Positions 34,704 to 43,387 of a stretch of 64,000 nt of DNA are shown piece by piece. Each line of letters opens with the position of its first letter. Within the stretch, counting starts at the first letter, position 1. Origin of the DNA: Microvirga rosea (GTDB taxonomy: Bacteria; Pseudomonadota; Alphaproteobacteria; Rhizobiales; Beijerinckiaceae); assembly GCF_020595095.1 (NCBI RefSeq), contig NZ_JAJDOP010000006.1, positions 172,335 to 236,334 on the forward strand, in the 5' to 3' direction. The notes beneath the pieces are model-generated. The model searched no databases and was not told the origin of the DNA. It saw nothing but the letters and a program-made list of their open reading frames with translations. The translations under genes and the position numbers were made by a program.

Positions 34704-35839
34704 TGCCGACAATCACTTTGCATGATGCACAAAAGACCTATGGTGCCGGTGCCGCCAATGCGGTCTCCAACCTCGATCTCGAAATCGGCGACGGGGAGTT
34801 CATGTGCCTGCTCGGGCCGTCCGGTTGCGGAAAAACCACAACCTTACGGATGATCGCCGGTCTCGAAAATCTCTCCGGAGGAGAAATCCGGATTGGTGAG
34901 CGAGTTGTCGATTCCGTTCGGCAAGGAATTTTCATTCCCCCCGAAAGGCGGGAGATGGGCCTTGTCTTTCAAAGCTATGCGCTCTGGCCTCATCTGACCA
35001 TCGAGCGTAATACCGACTTCGGTCTTCGGCTTCGGAAGGTTCCGAAGAAGGAGCGGGAGGCCCGGGTCGAGCAGGTGATGCGTGCCCTGGACATCGAAAA
35101 GTACCGGACACGTTATCCATCTCAGTTGTCCGGAGGGCAACAGCAACGCGTTGCTCTTGCACGCATGCTCGCCGTCAATCCCGGCATCCTGTTGCTCGAT
35201 GAGCCCTTATCCAATCTTGATGCCAGATTGCGGCTGGAAATGAGGGCGGAGCTCAAGAGGATACACCGGGAGTACAGGACGACCATCGTTTTCGTCACCC
35301 ATGACCAGTGGGAAGCAATGACGCTTGCCACTCGTATTGCCGTGATGAACGAGGGAACTCTTCAGCAAATCGGCACGCCAAATGAGATCTATGACTACCC
35401 CGCCAACAGATTTGTTGCCGAGTTCGTCGGTAGTCCACCGATCAATATTCTGCGCTTGGACGACGCGAACCGCACGGGCTTCGCCAATGCGGCCGGTCGA
35501 TTCCTGGATCAGTGGCAGGCAGGATCAGAGGGAGCGGGCTCTCTCGGCATCCGACCGGAGGCTCTGCGTCTTTCCCTAACCGCGGAGCGAGTTCCGGAGG
35601 ACTGCTTCAACTGCCCTGTCGAGGTGACTGGGATCCTGCCGACTGGCGGAAGCTGGATTCTCGAACTTGCCGGAGAGGGAGATCCTCTTTTCATGACCAT
35701 GCATGAGGCACCTGAGATGGAGTTAGGCACCAAAGCGCACCTTTGGGCTAAACCACAGGCAATCCATGTCTTCGACGCTAACGGGCGACGATCCGCCGCC
35801 TTTGATCGAAGCGTTCGCCAACGCGCATTCGTCCAATAG
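34703..35839 (+). CDS. ABC transporter ATP-binding protein (FbpC/PotA-like), copy 2
   Basis: ATPase of 378 residues: Walker A GPSGCGKTT, Q-loop VFQSYALWPHLTI, signature LSGGQQQR, Walker B ILLLDEPLSNLD, H-loop FVTHDQWEA. The C-terminal TOBE-type domain includes GSLGIRPEALRLS. A tryptophan follows the H-loop DQ where copy 1 and most relatives have valine. Start is coupled to the permease stop. It closely resembles the ATPase at 29814. Confidence 0.93.
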   Translation: MPTITLHDAQKTYGAGAANAVSNLDLEIGDGEFMCLLGPSGCGKTTTLRMIAGLENLSGGEIRIGERVVDSVRQGIFIPPERREMGLVFQSYALWPHLTIERNTDFGLRLRKVPKKEREARVEQVMRALDIEKYRTRYPSQLSGGQQQRVALARMLAVNPGILLLDEPLSNLDARLRLEMRAELKRIHREYRTTIVFVTHDQWEAMTLATRIAVMNEGTLQQIGTPNEIYDYPANRFVAEFVGSPPINILRLDDANRTGFANAAGRFLDQWQAGSEGAGSLGIRPEALRLSLTAERVPEDCFNCPVEVTGILPTGGSWILELAGEGDPLFMTMHEAPEMELGTKAHLWAKPQAIHVFDANGRRSAAFDRSVRQRAFVQ

Positions 35840-35937
35840 CAAGATACTTCGTTCGACGCCATCGGATAGGGTGAAAGGGGCGCCTTTACGGTATCCCCTC
35901 ATTGAAACGGAAGAAGACAACAGGGAGAGGAACGACG

Positions 35938-37086
35938 ATGAGGAACAATCAGAAAATCCTGCCTCGTGAATTGAGGGCAGCCGCGCGGCGGGCCGCAGGC
36001 ATTGCATCCCTCATGCTGGCCCTTCAAGGCACAGGTGCAACCGCGCAGGAGGCCGACGTAGAAGCGCTTCTTGCGGCGGCCAAGCAAGAAAAGCCGATCA
36101 ATGTCTATGACAGCACCGGCAAGATCGTGGAGATCGCGAACGCGTTCAGCAAGAAATACGGGCTGAAAGCAACTGGAATGAAGGTCTCCGCCAACAGCCA
36201 GCTCGAGATGATTATCCGGGAAGGACGCGCAAATAACGTCCAGGGCGATGTCGTTCTGATCACGGATGCGCCAGCCGCATTCGCTCAGCTTGTTCCGCAG
36301 GGGTTCGTCGAGAGCTGGGTCCCACCCAGCATGACGACGAAAATCCCCGCCCAGTTCCAGAAACCGCTCGCGATTTCGACGAATGCCAACGTCTGGGCAT
36401 ACAACACGGAAGTGTATAAAAACTGCCCGATCAAGAACATGTGGGAGCTGACGGATCCCAAGTGGAAAGGGAAGGTCGCCTTTGTCGATCCGCTCACCAA
36501 AGGCAGCTATACCGACTGGTTCAACCAGATGGCGAAGCACGCGGATGATAAGGTCGCGGCTGCTTACAAGGAGCATTTCGGCAAGGAACTGAAGACCAGT
36601 GAAGCGAGCGCGACGGCAGCTTGGCTAAAAGCGTTTGCGAGCAATGGCCCTCTGGTTACGGACGGGGATGACCCTATTTCCGAGGCCGTCGGTGCGCCAG
36701 GGCAGAAAGCACCGTTCTTTGGCCTTATGAGTTCGGCCAAGTTTCGTGACAACCTGGACAAGGGCTACAAACTTGGATTGTGCACAGAGATCAAGCCTTG
36801 GGTCGGCTGGACCTATGTCAAGCTCGGTCTTATCGCGCAGAAAACAAAGAGTCCGAATACCGCTAAGCTCTTCATTCACTACCTTCTCACTCCCGAGGGA
36901 ATAGGACCTCAGATGGAGGACGGTAAAATCCCGACAAACGCCGACATCAAACTGCCGAAGGACGAACCCTCAGGGATCGCCAACGTCACAGATCGCCTCT
37001 TCCAGTATGATGCATCATCTGGCCTCAGTGACTGGGACACCAGGCAGGACTGGCAGGACTTCTGGCGGATAAACTACAAAAAGTAA
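35938..37086 (+). CDS. ABC transporter substrate-binding protein (Fbp/Afu-like), copy 2
   Basis: Periplasmic protein of 382 residues. The ATG at 35938 follows GGGAGAGG. A long N-terminal signal region (basic RELRAAARRAAGIASLMLALQ, cleaved after ATA) precedes INVYDSTGKIVEIANAF and ANVWAYNTEVYKN. It differs in sequence from copy 1 far more than permeases and ATPases do, so the two importers probably have different ligands. As in copy 1, no obvious FbpA-type tyrosine pair for iron is seen. A long hairpin follows the gene. Confidence 0.9.
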   Translation: MRNNQKILPRELRAAARRAAGIASLMLALQGTGATAQEADVEALLAAAKQEKPINVYDSTGKIVEIANAFSKKYGLKATGMKVSANSQLEMIIREGRANNVQGDVVLITDAPAAFAQLVPQGFVESWVPPSMTTKIPAQFQKPLAISTNANVWAYNTEVYKNCPIKNMWELTDPKWKGKVAFVDPLTKGSYTDWFNQMAKHADDKVAAAYKEHFGKELKTSEASATAAWLKAFASNGPLVTDGDDPISEAVGAPGQKAPFFGLMSSAKFRDNLDKGYKLGLCTEIKPWVGWTYVKLGLIAQKTKSPNTAKLFIHYLLTPEGIGPQMEDGKIPTNADIKLPKDEPSGIANVTDRLFQYDASSGLSDWDTRQDWQDFWRINYKK

Positions 37087-37094
37087 GTGCTTCC

Positions 37095-37137
37095 AGACGC
37101 CGATGGAGAGCCGCAACGCGCTCTCTGATCGGCGTCT
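37095..37137. promoter_or_regulatory. Long hairpin after the second binding-protein gene
   Basis: AGACGCCGAT (37095-37104) pairs with ATCGGCGTCT (37128-37137), and inside it GAGAG pairs with CTCTC around CCGCAACGCG. T-rich sequence (GGTTTTGGCC, TTTCTGTTTCC) follows but no clean T run. It could be a partial terminator or message stabiliser between the importer and the downstream phosphatases. Confidence 0.55.
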
Positions 37138-37183
37138 CTCCAATGCCGGTTTTGGCCGTCTTTCTGTTTCCTGAGGTGCCTTT

Positions 37184-38053
37184 ATGACTGATTTACGAGA
37201 CTCGACCCGTCTTCATGACGTTGCTCGCCGGGCGGCGCTTGAGGTCCGCGATCCGTTGCTTGCAGCATTTCGCACAACAATCGCCGTTGATTACAAGGTC
37301 GATCTTCACGATGTGGTCACCGAGCACGACAAGCGCTCCGAGGAAACGATTACAAAGTTCATCATGCGTGAGGTTCCAGACTCCATGCTACTGGGCGAGG
37401 AGGGCGGCAGCGTGGGGAGCGGAGCGGTACAATGGTACGTGGATCCAATCGATGGTACCTCGAATTTCGCGCGCGGGCTTTCCTTTTGGTGCGTCTCTAT
37501 TGCGGCGGTAATCGAGGGAGAGATCGTGGCGGGTGTCGTTTATGACCCTGTCGCCGATAATCTGTTCTCGGCGGATCTCAACGGCGCGTATCTCAACGGC
37601 CGGTCGATCAGGTCGAATGCTGTCCCGGACGAGCGGCGGGCGACACTTATTACCGGATATCCTGTCGCGCGGGATTTTCGGCTGGATGGCAAGCAACGAG
37701 CATTGGAGGACATCGGAGTTCTCATCGAGACATTCTCGACTGTAAGACGCCCTGGAAGCGCGGCACTCAGCATTTCGCATGTGGCTGCGGGTTGGGTCGA
37801 TGCGGCGGTGGGCTTTGGCGTCAACCCATGGGATGTCACTGCTGCCATTCTGATCCTCAAGCAGGCACGGGGGAGCTATACGCCGTTGACGCTCGGCAAG
37901 GTTGCTTCCTCGTCGAAGGACTATCTCTGTCCAGGCTATGTTGCTTTAGGAGAAGGGGCGAATTATCCGACCTTAAATCGTATCGCCGAGAATATATCGC
38001 AGCGGCGGCAGGAGACTTCGGCCTCATCCAGCCTTTCCGTGGCTCGTGCTTGA
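37184..38053 (+). CDS. Inositol monophosphatase family protein, copy 2
   Basis: Second enzyme of the family, 289 residues. Metal-site motifs: GEEGGS, WYVDPIDGTSNFARG and NPWDVTAAILILKQA. It shares the DPIDGT core with the protein at 31646 but is otherwise divergent, so the two likely differ in substrate. Starts after a CTGAGGTG ribosome site, 97 bases beyond the importer's binding-protein gene; the phosphoesterase gene begins 15 bases after its stop. Confidence 0.9.
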   Translation: MTDLRDSTRLHDVARRAALEVRDPLLAAFRTTIAVDYKVDLHDVVTEHDKRSEETITKFIMREVPDSMLLGEEGGSVGSGAVQWYVDPIDGTSNFARGLSFWCVSIAAVIEGEIVAGVVYDPVADNLFSADLNGAYLNGRSIRSNAVPDERRATLITGYPVARDFRLDGKQRALEDIGVLIETFSTVRRPGSAALSISHVAAGWVDAAVGFGVNPWDVTAAILILKQARGSYTPLTLGKVASSSKDYLCPGYVALGEGANYPTLNRIAENISQRRQETSASSSLSVARA

Positions 38054-38068
38054 ACAGGTCGAGCGTTC

Positions 38069-39835
38069 ATGAGGTTTGTCCCTAAACAGCCGGAAGCGGC
38101 CGTCCCGAAAATCGCGATCATTGCCGACCCCCATCTCCATGATATGTCCTTCCATCCCGATGAGGCAGGTGGAGACCTCAGATCGGTCCGGACTGTTGCC
38201 GACACAGTCACGTCAACCAGAATCTTCAACGAAGGCAGTTTTGCGTTCCGTGCCGCGCTCAAGGATATCGCGGATCGGGGCATCTCTCTTGTCGTAATCG
38301 CCGGCGACCTCTTGGACGATGGTCAAGTCTTCAACCGAGACGCAGCTGTTTCCCTGTTGCGAGAGTATTCGACCCATCATGGCATGCGTTTCTTCGCAAC
38401 GCCCGGCAATCATGACCTGTTCGCAATGCCCGGGCGTCACATGAGCAAACGCTTCCTTAATCCGGATGGAACACATTTCCTGCTCACGAGCGATAAGGAT
38501 ATTCCACGAGGACGATCGAACCGGCGCATCATTACCGATGCTGCCTTCTGCGATGGCTATGAGGCCGCGCTCTCAGGGATGCGTGATCTGGGATACTTCA
38601 GGAGCGAAACCGACGTTCACTGGGAAAGCCCGTTTGGGTGCCACGATGCACTCGACGGACGAACATACGACGTTCAATCCGATGATGGGCTGACGAAAGC
38701 TGTGATGATCGACGCATCCTACCTCGTCGAACCGGTTGAAGGACTATGGCTGCTCTCGCTCGATGCGAATGTTTATAAACCGAAGAATGGCCAGGAACCA
38801 GGCTTCCGGGACATGAGTGAAATCGGGTGGAATGCTGTTCTGGAAAGCAAGCCATTTCTTCTCTCTTGGATTGAAGATGTCGTCCGGCGAGCTTCTGCAT
38901 CGGGAAAGCACCTCTTGGTTTTCTCGCATTATCCGGTCATTGGGCCGCTGAGTACGACGTTGGATGATGAGATTCAGTTATTCGGCAAGACAAGCTTTGC
39001 TCGAAGAATGCCGCATTCCGCCGTCGCGGATGCCTTCCTTCATGCCGGCGTCAAGGTCCATTTTAGCGGTCATTGGCACGTCAATGAAACCTCTGCTCTG
39101 CACCGGGACAATACGTTTCTGATCAACATAGCCGTTCCATCACCGGCTGCGTTTCCGGCTGCGTACAAGATCGCCGAGTTCGAAGGAAAATTCCTCTCGA
39201 TCGAAACGATCCCTCTGCATGACGCATCGGGGTTTGACTCGGCGTTCGAACTCTATGCGGTTGAAGCCAAACGCACTGCCCAGGATTACGGAGGGATTTT
39301 CGGTGCGGGCAGCTACCAAGAGTTCCTAAGCCGGCACCTCTCTCAGCTAGTGTATCGCCGTTATCTACCCAGGGAATGGCCGGACGATTTTGCTTTCACT
39401 GCGCAACGGCTTTCGGTCGGAGATCTTTTTGATCTCGCAGAGGGTAGGGAAATGCCGACTACCGCCGACCGAGATGAGAGCAATGCCCACACACAGGAGC
39501 GCGGCAAGGGTCGCGGCGCAGCTGTTATGAGGCTCCCATTCCTGGAGATGGTCGCTGATTGGTACAGGATCAGAAAGGGAAGACGGCTGGCGCTCGACGA
39601 GATCGCCGATGAGAGGATCGAGATCTATCAGGCTCTTATCTCTCGGTATGCGGCGAAATCCTGGGGCCCTACAACCCTCCAGTTCCGAATTGCGGGGCTC
39701 ACGCGGATGCTGCAGCAGTATTTAGCTGGCCCACCATCCAAGGATTTCGTGATTGATCTCGTAACGGGTGAGATCGTCGATCTGTCGCCGCCCTATTTTG
39801 GCCGTACCGACTTGCGCCAAACCGGCAGAGGCTGA
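38069..39835 (+). CDS. Calcineurin-like metallophosphoesterase
   Basis: Protein of 588 residues with no signal peptide. Dinuclear metal-site motifs occur in order: DPHLHD (Asp20, His22), AGDLLDDG, PGNHD, the histidine in VFSHYP and GHWHVN. The catalytic half spans about residues 14-385. The last 200 residues, including a charged linker (DRDESNAHTQERGKGRG), have no domain I can name, and make it much longer than a bare phosphodiesterase. Its end overlaps the convergent LacI gene by 43 bases. A phosphomonoester or diester of the imported compound is the probable substrate. Confidence 0.85.
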   Translation: MRFVPKQPEAAVPKIAIIADPHLHDMSFHPDEAGGDLRSVRTVADTVTSTRIFNEGSFAFRAALKDIADRGISLVVIAGDLLDDGQVFNRDAAVSLLREYSTHHGMRFFATPGNHDLFAMPGRHMSKRFLNPDGTHFLLTSDKDIPRGRSNRRIITDAAFCDGYEAALSGMRDLGYFRSETDVHWESPFGCHDALDGRTYDVQSDDGLTKAVMIDASYLVEPVEGLWLLSLDANVYKPKNGQEPGFRDMSEIGWNAVLESKPFLLSWIEDVVRRASASGKHLLVFSHYPVIGPLSTTLDDEIQLFGKTSFARRMPHSAVADAFLHAGVKVHFSGHWHVNETSALHRDNTFLINIAVPSPAAFPAAYKIAEFEGKFLSIETIPLHDASGFDSAFELYAVEAKRTAQDYGGIFGAGSYQEFLSRHLSQLVYRRYLPREWPDDFAFTAQRLSVGDLFDLAEGREMPTTADRDESNAHTQERGKGRGAAVMRLPFLEMVADWYRIRKGRRLALDEIADERIEIYQALISRYAAKSWGPTTLQFRIAGLTRMLQQYLAGPPSKDFVIDLVTGEIVDLSPPYFGRTDLRQTGRG

Positions 39836-40818
39836 AGCCTGATGGGGGCGTTTTCCTGACGCACGTCCACTGGCTTCTCCAAGTGTTGCACGATGTGATC
39901 GGCGATCTGGTCTATAGGCTGGCGGAACGTCGTCAGATTATATGATGTCCACCCGGCCTGCTCAATATCATCGAATCCGATCACGCATAGGTCGTTTGGG
40001 ATCGACATTCCGAACTCGTGTCGGGCAACGTCCATGAACCCGAAAGCCAAAAGGTCTGTGACACAAAACGCCGCATCGGGTGTATCGGACCGGCTCAGCA
40101 ACATTCGGGCTGCTTCGGCACCGGACGCATAAGCGGTGGGCCCGCAGCGAGCTACAATGACTTCTATGCCAGCCTCTGCGGCAGCAAGCTGAAAGGCATT
40201 CTCACGGCCGACGAGGCTTGGTGTGCCAGCTTGAGAGGATACCACTGCAATTTTCCGGCAGCCTGCTCGCCGGAGCATGTGAAAGGCTTCTCTCGCGGCA
40301 ATCGCGCTATCAACGATGATGTTCTCAGGACCATTCAGATGATCGTCTCGGTTGATAAGAATGATATGCTGACCGTTGTTGATGCACGTGTCGATCAGCG
40401 AAGCATTCGGCGCTCCGGAGAGTACAACTGTCGCGTCCGCTCGATAGTTGAGGGACTTACGCAGCGCACCCGTCACGCTTTCGTTCTCGCCGGAGGTATT
40501 GATGACCATGGCGACCTTGTCGATCTCCTGGAGACGCCGAGTCATGGTCTCGAGCATTCTGGCTTGGTAGGGAGTATTGATGTCGGCGGCGATGAGGCAG
40601 ACGATATCGCTGCGCTCGTGAATAAGGCCGCGCGCGAGGTGGTTGACGTGGTAGCCGAGAGCCTCTGCTGCTTTCATGACCTTCTTGCGCGTCGCATCCG
40701 AGACGCTCGCGCCAGAGGTAAATGTGCGAGAGACCGCCGAGCGTGATACTCCCGCAAGTTCTGCGACCCGCTGGGCACTGACGAATGTTCTGTTGGGCTT
40801 GATCTCTGGCACCGCCAT
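39793..40818 (-). CDS. LacI family transcriptional regulator
   Basis: Regulator of 341 residues from the ATG at 40818; an in-frame ATG at 40875 would add 19 residues before the DNA-binding domain. The helix-turn-helix with hinge (FVSAQRVAELAGVSRSAVSR, then LGYHVNHLARGL) is followed by a periplasmic-binding-protein fold (DIVCLIAADINTPYQARMLE, and VIGFDDIEQAGWTSYNLTTF). LacI proteins typically sense sugars or polyols, which supports a carbohydrate-type substrate for the adjoining importers and phosphatases. Convergent with the phosphoesterase gene. Confidence 0.92.
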   Translation of the reverse strand: MAVPEIKPNRTFVSAQRVAELAGVSRSAVSRTFTSGASVSDATRKKVMKAAEALGYHVNHLARGLIHERSDIVCLIAADINTPYQARMLETMTRRLQEIDKVAMVINTSGENESVTGALRKSLNYRADATVVLSGAPNASLIDTCINNGQHIILINRDDHLNGPENIIVDSAIAAREAFHMLRRAGCRKIAVVSSQAGTPSLVGRENAFQLAAAEAGIEVIVARCGPTAYASGAEAARMLLSRSDTPDAAFCVTDLLAFGFMDVARHEFGMSIPNDLCVIGFDDIEQAGWTSYNLTTFRQPIDQIADHIVQHLEKPVDVRQENAPIRLQPLPVWRKSVRPK

Positions 40819-40915
40819 ACTCACAGCAAAGGTTGCGACTTGGGCCCCTGAACTAAAGCCAAGGCAACTCTCCATTCTATTTTAAGGCAATCCGAGTGGC
40901 AGACAAAGGGTCGTT

Positions 40916-40949
40916 TCATCCGAGGAACTGCGCGTTAGCTATCGGATGA
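40916..40949. promoter_or_regulatory. Inverted repeat upstream of the LacI gene
   Basis: TCATCCGA (40916-40923) and TCGGATGA (40942-40949) are perfect 8-bp inverted arms 18 bases apart. They lie about 100 bases before the LacI start. The arms are too far apart for a typical LacI operator, so this may be two half sites, another regulator's site, or a loop in the leader RNA. Confidence 0.3.
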
Positions 40950-41106
40950 GCGGGAAGCCTTCAAGATTTCTCTGAATTCAGAAGAGGGCAGCGGATGAAG
41001 AGGCTATTGGAAAATCGCCCGGGGACGCCTGTCCTCTGGGCCGCCGAAAGGACGGCTGGGCGCTAACAAGCAAGACGGTATTTGGCCAGACTTCGCATAG
41101 AGAGAG

Positions 41107-41148
41107 GCGCGTTGCGGAAGGGACCGATAGCCACGTCCCGCAACGCGC
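41107..41148 (-). terminator. Hairpin downstream of the HU gene
   Basis: GCGCGTTGCGG (41107-41117) and CCGCAACGCGC (41138-41148) are perfect 11-bp complements separated by 20 bases. The hairpin begins seven bases after the HU stop on the minus strand. There is no T run after it, so it is a weak or factor-assisted terminator, or a message stabiliser. Confidence 0.5.
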
Positions 41149-41155
41149 TGCATTG

Positions 41156-41617
41156 TTAGATCGACTCTTTCAGGTCCTTGGCTGGACGGAACGCGATCTT
41201 CTTCGAAGCCTTGATCTTAACGGGCTCGCCGGTCTGGGGATTGCGTCCCATGCGGGCCGCACGCTTTCTGACCTGCAGGATGCCGAGGCCAGCGAGGCGG
41301 ATCTTCTCGCCCTTCTTGAGGCTCTTGGTGACCAGCTCCACGAAATCCGTCAGGATCTCATTGGCATGACGCTTCGGGAGTTCATGAAGCTCGGAGATCC
41401 GCTCGGCGATATGTTTCAAGGTCAGGATCGCTGCCTTGTCGCTGGTTGCCTTGGCGGAAGCCTTCACGGACTTCGAAGCTTTTGCCGAGGTTTTGGTTGC
41501 AGCTGCCTTGGTTGCGGCCTTTGCGGGCTTCTTCGAGGCTGCGCTTGCAGTTTTTGGTGTCGCGGCCTTGCGACTTGCTGTCGTCTTCGAAGACGCTTTA
41601 GATGCGGTTCTTGCCAC
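41156..41617 (-). CDS. HU-family DNA-binding protein with lysine/alanine-rich N-terminal tail
   Basis: Nucleoid protein of 153 residues. Residues 1-65 are almost only Ala, Lys, Ser and Thr, with repeated KA, KS and KT steps like the tail of histone H1. The remaining 88 residues are an HU fold (LTLKHIAERISELHELPKRH, then GEKIRLAGLGILQVRKRAAR and RNPQTGEPVKI, the DNA-binding arm). The GTG at 41617 has a GGAG six bases upstream and is preferred; an ATG at 41629 with a poor site would add four residues. Tailed HU proteins are known in some alphaproteobacteria and actinobacteria, where the tail compacts DNA. Confidence 0.88.
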   Translation of the reverse strand: MARTASKASSKTTASRKAATPKTASAASKKPAKAATKAAATKTSAKASKSVKASAKATSDKAAILTLKHIAERISELHELPKRHANEILTDFVELVTKSLKKGEKIRLAGLGILQVRKRAARMGRNPQTGEPVKIKASKKIAFRPAKDLKESI

Positions 41618-41629
41618 TATGAGCTCCAT

Positions 41630-42216
41630 ATGACTTTGACCTGAATGTGGATCAGGCGCTGCATGAGCCTACTGCATGAATGTAAATCTGTGTAGTCGCC
41701 TCAGGGCGACCTCCACAGCCATAATGTACATTTTGCCGCCCGTCAGGTTATTGGCTCGATGCTCTTTAAGATGCGATTTTTTAATGCAGCGTTCTATGAA
41801 TTTCATCGAAAACGAGTTGAGTGAGGGCATTGCAAAAGAACGTGAAAGTTGTTGAGTAGTATCAAACGAAACCCCAATTCCTTATGCTCGCTTCCTATGA
41901 AAATCTATATTTAGTCGCATTTTGGGGATTTGGAGCCAGATGGCTCTCGGATCTTGAGGGGCAGGCATTGTCTCTAAGTATAATTTCGATTTGTCGAAAG
42001 CCCTTGTGACGCAAGCTTGCTTGCGTCGTCCCTTCAGTTTCGATCAGGAGGCACATTGAACGAAGGCCCTGAGTCGCACGGTGGAGACGGCGAGGCCTCG
42101 GAATGTCAGAATCGCTTTCGAATGAATTTGGGGTGTCAAACAACCAAGCCGTCGAGGCAAGGCTGTTCCTGGACAACCCTGGCACGGTCTAAGTCGGAAT
42201 AGGAGCGGATTGACGG
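41630..42216. other. AT-rich intergenic region between HU and GNAT genes
   Basis: No convincing gene in 587 bases. It holds the HU promoter and, at 42008-42027, a perfect 9-bp inverted repeat (GACGCAAGC-TT-GCTTGCGTC). A 29-codon frame at 42103-42192 (starting MSESLSNEFGVSNNQ) has protein-like character but a stop just upstream, so it may be a gene remnant. Base composition is clearly lower in GC than the flanks. Confidence 0.4.
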
Positions 42217-42777
42217 TCAATCCTTCTCTAGCGACGACTTGTCCTCAACGACGTCCTCGTAGCTGCTGGTCAGCCGCTTCTCCATGGCAAAATTGTGGAT
42301 GGGAACATTGCCGAGGAGGAACTCGCGCTTCTCAAGGACTTCGAGGCCGTGGCGTAGAAAAAAGCGTCTTGCAGCCGCGCTCGCCTCGACAAATATTCTG
42401 GCGGTGCCCGCCTCGCGGGCAGTGGCCTCCAGGACCCTATAAAGTGCTGCAGCGACCCCAAGCCCCACGACTTCGGGCGCACAGTAGAAATATCCGATAT
42501 GTCCGTCCTGCTCGATGTCTCCGAACCCGATCAATCTGTTTTGCTCATCCGTAGCAACCATGGCTGTGCGCCCGTCGCCATATCGTTGACGCATCATCTC
42601 GACCGACGGAGTCAGCGAGGCCCAGGCTTCCACTTGTGCAGCAGTGTAGTCCCTCGGACCGAGCCCGCGCACAGACCTCTCATAGAGTTCCACAAGACCT
42701 GAAGCATCAGCATCGCGGTATTTTCGAATTCGCATCGCAGGCCCGTTGGAGTTTCTCTGGTCGGGGGAAATTTCCAT
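42217..42777 (-). CDS. GNAT family N-acetyltransferase
   Basis: Cytosolic acetyltransferase of 186 residues. The acetyl-CoA fold is visible: RIRKYRDADASGLVELYERS at the N-terminal strand-helix, IGFGDIEQDGHIGYFYCAPE for the core strands, and the pyrophosphate loop VVGLGVAAALYRVLE (a variant of Q/RxxGxG/A), followed by FVEASAAARRFFLRHGLEVLEKREF. This resembles YafP-type acetyltransferases. Start may instead be the ATG at 42735. Substrate unknown. Confidence 0.85.
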   Translation of the reverse strand: MEISPDQRNSNGPAMRIRKYRDADASGLVELYERSVRGLGPRDYTAAQVEAWASLTPSVEMMRQRYGDGRTAMVATDEQNRLIGFGDIEQDGHIGYFYCAPEVVGLGVAAALYRVLEATAREAGTARIFVEASAAARRFFLRHGLEVLEKREFLLGNVPIHNFAMEKRLTSSYEDVVEDKSSLEKD

Positions 42778-42987
42778 CTGCCTGGGAACTTGGCATTAAA
42801 TCAAGCGCTCCCGGACCCACGCGCATTTTTCAAACAGCAGTTCCTTTAGTGCCTTCTGGCTATTCACGGGACGCGGCATGCAAGACAAGCGGGTAAGGGC
42901 GGAAGGCTCTGCTCTTGGACGATGGTCTATTCCTCTGCTAGGTGTGAGCGTTGCATGGTCCATGAAGTGCATGTTGCGGAGGCGTCC

Positions 42988-43343
42988 ATGAATCCAGTGT
43001 CTGCGATCCTCGTACATGTTGCGGACATACAGAAGGCGGTCTCGTGGTACCAGGCTGCGTTTCCGCAGGCGGTTCCCACAACCAGCGAGCCGTCTGGATT
43101 CGTGTTCCTCAAGATTGGCGGGATACAGCCGGAGCTGGTTTATGCCGATGAGAAGGTGTCCAGTGGCGCTGCAGGCACTGTCGTTTATGGCGTGCGGAGG
43201 ACTTCGGCGCCTCGCTCGACCATCTCACGCAGATTGGCGCAGTCCTCTATCGTGGCCCCATGGAGATCGACGGAGGCCTTTGGATGTGCCGAGTGCGGGA
43301 TCCATGGGGTAACTACATCGGAATCAGAGGCCCGCGCCTTTGA
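42988..43343 (+). pseudogene. VOC/glyoxalase family protein, broken by a one-base deletion
   Basis: The frame from the ATG at 42988 (after GGAGGCGTCC) encodes a VOC-fold start: MNPVSAILVHVADIQKAVSW and FVFLKIGGIQPELVYADE. At about 43190 the reading leaves the family pattern. One missing base in the TATGGCG stretch would restore TYR-TRP-ARG-ALA-GLU-ASP-PHE and the rest (GASLDHLTQIGAVLYRGP, then WMCRVRDPWGNYIGI) up to the TGA at 43343. The family C-terminus, including the DPWGN metal-site motif, is intact in that frame. So this is a recent frameshift or a sequencing error; the unshifted frame runs to 43428. Confidence 0.8.
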
Positions 43344-43387
43344 AGCATTGGCACCGCTAAGTGTCGGAGTGCGGGCCCTGGGGCTCG

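Noticed and set aside
26665..37086. Naming both importers as ferric iron transporters (FbpABC)
   Set aside because: The architecture fits, but I see no FbpA-type tyrosine pair in either binding protein, and the neighbouring phosphatases and LacI regulator fit an organic phosphate better. The substrate is left open.
41895..42185. Minus-strand open frame of 96 codons between the HU and GNAT genes
   Set aside because: It spans an AT-rich region and the inverted repeat at 42008, with no ribosome site or recognisable domain; kept only as intergenic description.
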